This document shows, piece by piece, positions 1 through 5,533 of a DNA stretch of 7,809 nt (position 1 is the stretch's first letter; the number at the start of each line of letters is the position of its first letter). A program made the position numbers and the translations under genes. Origin of the DNA: Paracoccaceae bacterium (lineage in GTDB: Bacteria; Pseudomonadota; Alphaproteobacteria; Rhodobacterales; Rhodobacteraceae); NCBI GenBank assembly GCA_006227805.1, contig SBFT01000327.1, positions 1-7,809 of the forward strand, written 5' to 3'. A model generated the notes under the pieces. The model searched no databases. It was not told the origin of the DNA and saw nothing but the letters and a program-made list of their open reading frames with translations.

Positions 1-2611
1 AATCGAGGGCGAGCGCACGCTGGCGGCCAGCTGCATACGCGAACCCGTCGAAGGCATGGTGGTGAAGACCGCGACCGCGCGCGCGACATCCGCCCGCAAG
101 ATGGTGGTCGAGATGCTGCTGGCCGACCAGCCCGCGCGCGAGGCGGCGCATGACCGGTCCTCGCATCTCTGGGACATGGCGGATGCGAACGGCGTGTCGG
201 AAAGCCGCTTCCCTAAGCTCGAGAAGGACCGCATCCCGCTGCTCGACGACAGCCACGTGGCGATGCGCGTGAACCTCGACGCCTGCATCCAGTGCGGGCT
301 ATGTGTCCGCGCGTGCCGCGAGGTTCAGGTGAACGACGTGATCGGCATGGCCGGGCGCGGGCATGACGCCTGGCCGGTCTTCGACATGGCCGACCCGATG
401 GGCGACAGCACCTGCGTCGCCTGCGGCGAATGCGTGCAGGCCTGCCCCACGGGTGCCCTGATGCCCGCGACCGTGCTGGACGAGGCCCAGAAAGGCGACA
501 GCAGGGACCACGACAGCGAGGTGGAAAGCGTCTGCCCCTTCTGCGGCGTCGGCTGCCAGGTGTCGCTGAAGGTCAAGGACGGGCGCGTGAAGTTCGTCGA
601 AGGCATCAACGGCCCCGCCAATGAGGGCCGCCTCTGCGTCAAGGGGCGCTTCGGCTTCGACTACATCCACCACGACCACCGCCTGACGAAACCCCTGATC
701 CGCCGCGAGGGCGCGCCCAAGGGGCTGAACGTCGATCCCGGCAACTGGGGCGCCGTGTTCCGCGAAGCCACCTGGGACGAGGCGCTGGACGCCGCCGCGA
801 ACGGGCTGAAGCGCCTGAAGGACAAACATGGCGGCCGCGCCGTCGCGGGCTTCGGCAGCGCCAAGTGCACGAATGAAGAGGCCTATCTCTTCCAGAAGCT
901 GATCCGCCAGGGGTTCGGCCACAACAACGTCGACCATTGCACCCGGCTCTGCCATGCCTCCTCGGTCGCGGCGCTGCTGGAAAACGTGGGCTCGGGCGCC
1001 GTGACCGCCACCTTCAACGAGATCGAGAATGCCGACGTCGCGATCGTGATCGGCGCGAACCCGGTCGAGAACCACCCCGTCGCCGCGACCTATTTCAAGC
1101 AGTTCACCAAGCGCGGCGGCAAGCTGATCGTGATGGACCCGCGCGGGGTCGGCCTGCGCCGCTTCGCCACCCACATGCTGCAGTTCCGCCCCGGCTCGGA
1201 CGTCGCGATGCTGAACGCGATCATGTCGGCGATCGTGGAAGAAGGTCTCTACGATCGCCAGTATATCGAGGCCTATACCGAGAACTGGGAGGCCGAGAAG
1301 GAACACCTCGCGGCCTTTTCGCCCGAGAAGATGGCCCCCGTCTGCGGCATCCCGGCCGAGACCCTGCGCGCCGTCGCCCGCGATTTCGCCACCGCCAAGG
1401 CGGGCATGATCTTCTGGGGCATGGGCATTTCCCAGCACATCCACGGCACCGACAATTCGCGCTGCCTGATCAGCCTTGCCCTGATGTGCGGCCATGTGGG
1501 CCGCCCCGGCGCGGGGCTGCACCCCTTGCGCGGCCAGAACAACGTCCAGGGCGCATCGGACGCAGGCCTCATCCCGATGTTCCTGCCCGACTACCAGACC
1601 GTCACCGACGAGGGCGTGCGAAAGGCCTTCACCGAGGTCTGGGGCTCGGACGACTTCAGCGGCCAGAAGGGCCTGACCGTGACCGAGATCATGGATGCCG
1701 TCCACGACGGGCAGATCCGGGGCATGTACATCCTGGGCGAGAACCCCGCCATGTCCGACCCCGATGTGGAACATGCGCGCGACGCGCTGGCCAGGCTCGA
1801 GCATCTGGTGGTGCAGGACATCTTCCTGACCGAAACCGCGAATTACGCCGACGTGATCCTGCCGGCATCGGCCTTCGCCGAGAAATCGGGCACCGTCACC
1901 AACACCAACCGCCAGGTCCAGATGGGCCGCCCCGCCGTCCCGCCGCCCGGCGAGGCGAAGGAAGACTGGTGGATCGCGGTGCAGCTGGCGAACCGCCTCG
2001 GGCTGAACTGGTCCTATGCCAGCCCGGCCGACGTCTTCGCCGAGATGAAGCTGAACATGAACAGCCTCTCGAACATCACCTGGGACAGGCTGGAACGCCA
2101 GAACGCCGTGACCTACCCCTCGCTCTCGCCCGAGGATCCCGGCCAGTCCATCGTCTTCGCGGAGGGCTTCCCCCGCGCCAGGGGCCGCGCGCGCTTCACC
2201 CCGGCCAGCGTGATCCCGCCGGACGAGGCGCCCGACGCCGAGTATCCGATGATCATGACCACGGGCCGCCAGCTGGAGCACTGGCATACCGGGTCGATGA
2301 CGCGGCGGTCGCGCGTGCTCGACCACGTCGAACCCGAAGCCAACTGCTCGCTGCACCCCAAGACCCTGCGACGGCTGGGGGTGGAGCCCGGCGGCATGGT
2401 CCGCCTGACCACGCGGCGCGGCTCGATCGAGATCATGGCCCGCGCCGACCGCGCGGTCTCCGAGGACATGGTCTTCGTCCCCTTCGCCTATGTCGAGGCG
2501 GCGGCGAACGTGCTGACGAACCCCGCACTCGACCCCTACGGCAAGATCCCCGAGTTCAAGTTCTCGGCCGTCCGGGTCGAAAAGGTGGGCGCGGCGCAGG
2601 CGGCGGAATAG
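1..2611 (+). CDS. fdsA: NAD-dependent formate dehydrogenase, catalytic alpha subunit (5' end outside window)
   Basis: This subunit oxidises formate to CO2 at a bis-molybdopterin-guanine-dinucleotide Mo (or W) centre and passes electrons through iron-sulfur clusters to the FdsB/FdsG NAD+-reducing partners in the cytoplasm. The reading frame is open from base 2, so the ATG at 56 is internal; 869 codons are visible. The first residues (GERTLAASCIREP) are the end of a plant-type 2Fe-2S domain carrying its last Cys. Next come two ferredoxin Cys4 motifs, CIQCGLCVRAC (284-316) and CVACGECVQAC (413-445), then the CPFCGVGC plus CVKG motif of the Mo-proximal 4Fe-4S cluster (533-637). The catalytic Cys is the second Cys of HCTRLCH (codon 950-952), followed by the conserved His; it is cysteine, not selenocysteine. 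The C-terminal dinucleotide-binding domain includes TGRQLEHWHTGSMTRR. From the catalytic Cys386 I recall for Rhodobacter capsulatus FdsA, about 70 residues are missing upstream. fdsC/fdsD do not follow. The 2Fe-2S domain argues against plain FdhF. Confidence 0.93.
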   Translation, partial: IEGERTLAASCIREPVEGMVVKTATARATSARKMVVEMLLADQPAREAAHDRSSHLWDMADANGVSESRFPKLEKDRIPLLDDSHVAMRVNLDACIQCGLCVRACREVQVNDVIGMAGRGHDAWPVFDMADPMGDSTCVACGECVQACPTGALMPATVLDEAQKGDSRDHDSEVESVCPFCGVGCQVSLKVKDGRVKFVEGINGPANEGRLCVKGRFGFDYIHHDHRLTKPLIRREGAPKGLNVDPGNWGAVFREATWDEALDAAANGLKRLKDKHGGRAVAGFGSAKCTNEEAYLFQKLIRQGFGHNNVDHCTRLCHASSVAALLENVGSGAVTATFNEIENADVAIVIGANPVENHPVAATYFKQFTKRGGKLIVMDPRGVGLRRFATHMLQFRPGSDVAMLNAIMSAIVEEGLYDRQYIEAYTENWEAEKEHLAAFSPEKMAPVCGIPAETLRAVARDFATAKAGMIFWGMGISQHIHGTDNSRCLISLALMCGHVGRPGAGLHPLRGQNNVQGASDAGLIPMFLPDYQTVTDEGVRKAFTEVWGSDDFSGQKGLTVTEIMDAVHDGQIRGMYILGENPAMSDPDVEHARDALARLEHLVVQDIFLTETANYADVILPASAFAEKSGTVTNTNRQVQMGRPAVPPPGEAKEDWWIAVQLANRLGLNWSYASPADVFAEMKLNMNSLSNITWDRLERQNAVTYPSLSPEDPGQSIVFAEGFPRARGRARFTPASVIPPDEAPDAEYPMIMTTGRQLEHWHTGSMTRRSRVLDHVEPEANCSLHPKTLRRLGVEPGGMVRLTTRRGSIEIMARADRAVSEDMVFVPFAYVEAAANVLTNPALDPYGKIPEFKFSAVRVEKVGAAQAAE

Positions 2612-2734
2612 ACGGCGCGGGGGCGGTCGGCCCGGGGTGTCGAATGAAGAGCCGCGAACTTGACCAGGATCATGGCGGAACCGCGATCCGGGGCGGCATG
2701 ATTTCTCCGTGACCCGGTCAAAAGGAAGCCGACC

Positions 2735-2923
2735 ATGAAAAGACTGACGACTCTGATCGCCGCGGCCGCCACCCTCGGGGTGATGGGCTGTTCCTCGAAT
2801 TCGGGCCTCGAACGCGTGCTGGTGGGTGCGGCCATCGGCTGCGCGGCGGGCCAGGTCCTGGTGGATGGCCGCTGCGTCGAGGGGGCCGTGGTGGGTGCGG
2901 GCGTCGCCGTCCTGACCGACTGA
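2735..2923 (+). CDS. small predicted lipoprotein, 62 aa
   Basis: A short gene with a good ribosome binding site: AAAGGAAG at 2721-2728, with its AGGA core 8 bases before the ATG. The product begins MKRLTTLIAAAATLGVMGC, a type II (lipoprotein) signal peptide: two basic residues, a hydrophobic alanine-rich core and a lipobox VMGC, so Cys19 would be lipidated and become the mature N-terminus. SS follows the Cys, which in typical sorting rules points to the outer membrane. The 44-residue mature part is rich in Gly, Ala and Val (GAAIGCAAG, GAVVGAGVAV), resembling glycine-zipper segments of small envelope lipoproteins, and has two further Cys (C36 and C47) that could form a disulfide. It sits 123 bases after fdsA and 68 bases before the hydrolase, on the same strand. 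I do not recognise a named family. Signal peptide, lipobox and binding site together support a real gene; its function is unknown. Confidence 0.65.
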   Translation: MKRLTTLIAAAATLGVMGCSSNSGLERVLVGAAIGCAAGQVLVDGRCVEGAVVGAGVAVLTD

Positions 2924-2960
2924 CCGCGCGCTCTTTCCTTCGGCGCCAAAACCCGGAAGG

Positions 2961-2988
2961 ATGGGCCTGACCTCCATATCAGGCTCAT
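2961..2988 (+). promoter_or_regulatory. stem-loop over the ribosome binding site of the M20 hydrolase
   Basis: ATGGGCCTGA (2961-2970) can pair with TCAGGCTCAT (2979-2988) to give a 10-bp stem with one G-U pair and an 8-base loop. The right arm contains the only Shine-Dalgarno-like bases (AGG, 2981-2983) before the hydrolase ATG at 2992, so folding of the mRNA would hide the binding site. No T-run follows, which argues against an intrinsic terminator. As DNA, the same 6-bp perfect core GCCTGA-N8-TCAGGC could be a dimeric repressor operator. The pairing is seen directly; either regulatory role is inference. Confidence 0.4.
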
Positions 2989-2991
2989 CCC

Positions 2992-4170
2992 ATGATCGAT
3001 CCCGACCGCTTTCTGTCCGACCTTCACATGCTGCGCCAATTCGGTGCCTCGGGCGTGGGCAAGGGCGTCGTGCGCCGCGCCTATTCCCAGGCCGACATCG
3101 CCGCGCGCGACTGGCTGGCGGGGAGGATGGCGCAGGCCGGGCTCAGCCCTCGCTTCGACGCGATGGGCAATCTCTTCGGGCTGGCGGGGGAGGGGCCGGG
3201 CCTTCTCCTGGGGTCGCATTCCGACAGCCAGCCCGAGGGCGGCTGGCTCGACGGCGCGCTGGGCGTGATCGCCGCGCTGGAAGTGGCGCGGGTGGTGCCG
3301 GGCGTCTCGGTCGTGTCCTTCCAGGATGAAGAGGGCCGCTTCGGCGTGACCACCGGCAGCGCGGTCTGGTCGGGGCTTCTGGATCAGGACAGCGCCGACG
3401 CGCTGACCGACCATGACGGCGTCACCCTGGCGCAGGCGCGCGCCGCGATGGCGGACCGCGCGGGCGCACCTGTCGATCCCGCCCGCTTCACCGGCTTCAT
3501 CGAGCTGCATATCGAACAGGGCCCGACGCTGGACGCCGAAGGCCTCCAGATCGGCGTCGTGACCGACATCGTCGGCATCCGCGACATGGGGATCACCTAT
3601 GGCGGCCAGCAGAACCACGCAGGGACAACGCCCATGCACCTGCGCCGCGACGCCTTCCAGGCGCTGGGGGCCTTCAACGCCACGATAAATGACCGCTTCC
3701 GCAACGTGGTCACACCCCGCACGGTCTGGACCATCGGGCACGTCACGCTGCACCCCAACGCGTCGTCAATCGTGCCGGGCCGCGCGCGGTTTTCCATGCA
3801 GTGGCGCGACGCCGAGATCGACCGCCTGGACCGGATGGAGGCGATCATCCGCGACACCGCGCAGGAGATCGCCGCCGAACGCGGCCTGTCGGTCGACTTC
3901 GGCCCGATGCTGGGCCTCAACCCGGTGGCGATGGACCCGTCCCTGCGCGCGGCCCTCGAAGCGGGGGCCGAGACCGTCAGCCCCGGCCGCTGGCGCAACC
4001 TCCCCTCCGGGGCGCTGCACGACGCGACGAACGTGGCGCGGCTGATGCCGGTGGCGATGCTCTTCGTCCCCTCCATCGGCGGGATCAGCCACGCCTTCGA
4101 CGAGGATACCGACGAGGCGGACCTTGTGGCGGGGGTCCGGGTGCTGGCCGAGGCGGTGCGCCATCTGTAA
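2992..4170 (+). CDS. Zn-dependent amidohydrolase, M20 family (N-carbamoyl-L-amino acid hydrolase / allantoate amidohydrolase type)
   Basis: A complete 392-residue cytoplasmic metal-dependent amidohydrolase of the HyuC/AmaB/AllC group, close to the usual 400-420 residues. These enzymes remove a carbamoyl or ureido group in hydantoin, pyrimidine or allantoin breakdown; the exact substrate cannot be read from sequence. Expected metal ligands are present: His76 in GSHSDSQPEGG, Asp87 in WLDGALG, Glu114 in DEEGRFG (Glu113 the likely catalytic base), His173 in IELHIEQGP and His367 in GGISHAFDED. The lid/dimerisation domain (about 200-310) has GGQQNHAGTTPM and Arg272 in QWRD, which contact substrate in relatives. 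SGALHDA (339-345) stands where SGAGHDA is common. The ATG at 2992 is the first start after the in-frame stop at 2968-2970; its binding site is weak (AGG 8 bases upstream) and lies in a stem-loop. No hydantoinase, transporter or purine gene adjoins it, so the pathway is unassigned. Confidence 0.92.
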   Translation: MIDPDRFLSDLHMLRQFGASGVGKGVVRRAYSQADIAARDWLAGRMAQAGLSPRFDAMGNLFGLAGEGPGLLLGSHSDSQPEGGWLDGALGVIAALEVARVVPGVSVVSFQDEEGRFGVTTGSAVWSGLLDQDSADALTDHDGVTLAQARAAMADRAGAPVDPARFTGFIELHIEQGPTLDAEGLQIGVVTDIVGIRDMGITYGGQQNHAGTTPMHLRRDAFQALGAFNATINDRFRNVVTPRTVWTIGHVTLHPNASSIVPGRARFSMQWRDAEIDRLDRMEAIIRDTAQEIAAERGLSVDFGPMLGLNPVAMDPSLRAALEAGAETVSPGRWRNLPSGALHDATNVARLMPVAMLFVPSIGGISHAFDEDTDEADLVAGVRVLAEAVRHL

Positions 4171-4172
4171 GG

Positions 4173-4224
4173 GCACGGCGCATCGTGACCGATGTCAGGC
4201 AGTTGAAGCCCAGATGCGCCGTGC
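4173..4224 (+). terminator. perfect 12-bp inverted repeat after the hydrolase stop, possible terminator
   Basis: GCACGGCGCATC (4173-4184) is the exact reverse complement of GATGCGCCGTGC (4213-4224), separated by 28 bases. It begins 2 bases after the TAA of the hydrolase and lies between convergent genes, where a two-way transcription stop is expected. There is no T-run on either strand and the loop is long, so it is not a classic intrinsic terminator. It could instead be a dispersed extragenic palindrome or the trace of a mobile element. The repeat is certain; the role is inference. Confidence 0.4.
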
Positions 4225-4324
4225 GCCTGGTGTCGAAAAAGCCGAGGCGCCGGCGTGCCGCGCGCAGAAGGGCAAACATCCGGGCCAGATACTCTCGGCC
4301 TGAAGGCGACCGACGGCGGGGGAT

Positions 4325-4356
4325 CGGAAACTTCTTTGTCTGTTGTGCGGTTTCCG
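4325..4356 (-). terminator. 7-bp inverted repeat abutting the stop of the GIY-YIG gene, possible terminator
   Basis: CGGAAAC (4325-4331) pairs with GTTTCCG (4350-4356) across 18 bases. On the minus strand it starts at the base right after the TAG stop (4357-4359), the usual place for a 3'-end hairpin. Only pyrimidine-poor sequence follows and there is no U-tract, so termination would be inefficient or factor dependent. The rest of the 4171-4356 gap shows no gene I can support. Confidence 0.25.
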
Positions 4357-4770
4357 CTACCGCCAGCTGACCTGACGGTTCCAGTCGATCCAGTCGCTCT
4401 GGCGACGGACCCAATCGAACATGAAACGCTCGCAGGACTGGCGAAGATCCTTGTCGCGAAGACGCGGATCCTCCGAAACCACGAAGAAAGCAAAACCGAC
4501 ATCTCCAGTCCGTTTCGCTGCTTCGGCGATCGGCAAGGTTCGTCGCAGCTGACTGTCTGGTGCGGTGCCATCCCGCATGGCGCGGAACCAGGCGATGTCA
4601 TGCCTGATCTTGCCGCGAATACTGCGCCCGGTTTCGCCGATCCGAACACCCCTTTCTGGACGATATATCTCGGCATAGATGCCTGCTGTCGTAGGCAGCG
4701 CATCGACCGGAAGTCCCGGACCGGTCCAATCGACGTTCAATGCGACATCGAGATGCACAACTGTCTTCAT
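4357..4770 (-). CDS. stand-alone GIY-YIG nuclease-fold protein, 137 aa
   Basis: I read this as a single-domain GIY-YIG family protein, a fold that cuts DNA in homing endonucleases, UvrC and some restriction or mobile-element enzymes. The signature is GIY at residues 30-32, then exactly 10 residues, then RIGET (43-47) in the place of YIG-[SQ]-T. Arg52 or Arg55 and His57 (SIRGKIRHDIAWF) fit the catalytic Arg/His helix. Glu114 in CERFMFDWV fits the metal-binding Glu, and DWNRQ (129-133) fits the late Asn. The second signature Tyr is Arg43, so activity is uncertain. There is no DNA-binding extension. ATG at 4768-4770 is the only usable start before an in-frame stop at 4795-4797, but it has no clear Shine-Dalgarno. 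GC is about 59% by hand count (4381-4740) against about 72% in flanking genes, with rare codons such as ATA (Ile35) and AGG (Arg40), which suggests transfer. It lies 58 bases after the response regulator on the same strand. Confidence 0.72.
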   Translation of the reverse strand: MKTVVHLDVALNVDWTGPGLPVDALPTTAGIYAEIYRPERGVRIGETGRSIRGKIRHDIAWFRAMRDGTAPDSQLRRTLPIAEAAKRTGDVGFAFFVVSEDPRLRDKDLRQSCERFMFDWVRRQSDWIDWNRQVSWR

Positions 4771-4828
4771 GAAAACTGGAGACGCCCCATCCGATCAAAG
4801 GGACACGGTGAACGCGGCGGGCAACTTC

Positions 4829-5533
4829 TCATCCCCAGCTCACATCCCCCAGAAAGATATACCCCGCCCCGTAGATCGTCTTGATCAGGCGGGGGTTCTT
4901 GGGGTCTTCCCTCAGTTTCGTCCGCAGGCGCGAGATGCGGACGTCCATCGCCCGGTCGAAGCTTTCGCCTGCCGCGCCGCCGAAGGCTTCCTGCATCTGC
5001 TGGCGGGTGATCAGCCGGCGCGGGCTTTCCAGGAACAGCCGCAGCACCTCGCCCTCGGCCTGGCTGAAGGGCGTCTCGATACCCTCGGCGTCCTCCAGCG
5101 CGTAGCGGTCGAAATGCGCGGTCCAGCCGTTGAAGCGTGCGCGCTCGCCGCCCTGAACGGCCCCGCGCGGCGCGGCGCGCAGCCGGGCGCGGATGCGGGC
5201 CACCACCTCGGCCGGATCGAAGGGCTTGGTGATGTAGTCGTCCGCCCCCAGTTCCAGCCCCGTCACCCGGTCCTGCACCTGTCCCCGCCCCGAGATGATG
5301 ATGACCACCGCGCCCCGTTCCAGTGCCAGGCGATGCACCAGCGCCAGCCCGTCCGTGTCGGGCAGCGACAGATCGACAAGGCAGACATCCGGCACCGTGC
5401 GGTTGAGCGAGGCCTCGAATTCCCGCGCGCGGGCGAAGGACAGGGTGCGGAACCCGGCCTCCTCCAGCGCCTCGGTCAGCATCTGCCGGATCGCGGGTTC
5501 GTCGTCCAGGATCGTGACAAGCGGCAGGGTCAT
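4829..5533 (-). CDS. OmpR-family DNA-binding response regulator
   Basis: A complete 234-residue two-component regulator: receiver domain (about 4-118) followed by an OmpR/PhoB winged helix (about 132-230). The receiver has the acidic pair Asp10-Asp11, phosphoacceptor Asp54 in CLVDLSLPDTDG, Ser81 as the switch Ser/Thr, and Lys103 in YITKPF. The DNA-binding part has the recognition-helix motif DVRISRLRTKL (197-207) and the wing motif IKTIYGAGYIF (218-228), both typical of the family. Phosphorylation of Asp54 should promote dimerisation and promoter binding. Its ATG overlaps the TGA of the kinase gene (ATGA, 5530-5533), and a GAGG ribosome binding site (5541-5544, minus strand) 7 bases upstream lies inside the kinase 3' end, so the two are translationally coupled and almost certainly cognate. 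Target genes are not evident; I see no matching direct repeats upstream of neighbours. Family assignment is firm; regulon is unknown. Confidence 0.95.
   Translation of the reverse strand: MTLPLVTILDDEPAIRQMLTEALEEAGFRTLSFARAREFEASLNRTVPDVCLVDLSLPDTDGLALVHRLALERGAVVIIISGRGQVQDRVTGLELGADDYITKPFDPAEVVARIRARLRAAPRGAVQGGERARFNGWTAHFDRYALEDAEGIETPFSQAEGEVLRLFLESPRRLITRQQMQEAFGGAAGESFDRAMDVRISRLRTKLREDPKNPRLIKTIYGAGYIFLGDVSWG

Noticed and set aside
2621..2702. Small inverted repeats after fdsA (GGGC/GCCC at 2621-2633; ATCATG/CATGAT at 2669-2702) as terminators, and TTGACC at 2660-2665 as a -35 box
   Set aside because: Stems are only 4 and 6 bp, with no proper U-tract; TTGACC has no acceptable -10 at 16-18 bases.
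2644..2712. A 22-codon frame (MKSRELDQ...) between fdsA and the lipoprotein, considered as a leader peptide or FdsD fragment
   Set aside because: No Shine-Dalgarno, no resemblance to FdsD, and no attenuator-like structure after it.
299..2977. An 892-codon open frame on the minus strand antisense to fdsA
   Set aside because: It is the mirror of a high-GC coding frame; the translation is low-complexity, rich in His, Arg, Gly and Ala, with no domain, while the + strand has a full FdsA.
2536..3753. Long minus-strand open frame opposite the lipoprotein and hydrolase
   Set aside because: Low-complexity composition with no recognisable motif; the opposite strand encodes a hydrolase with all its metal ligands.
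4085..4414. 109-codon minus-strand frame spanning the convergent gap
   Set aside because: Both ends run antisense or out of frame inside better genes, it is Arg/Pro-rich, and neither its start nor the internal ATG at 4277-4279 has a ribosome binding site. A transposase remnant was considered but I see no family motif.
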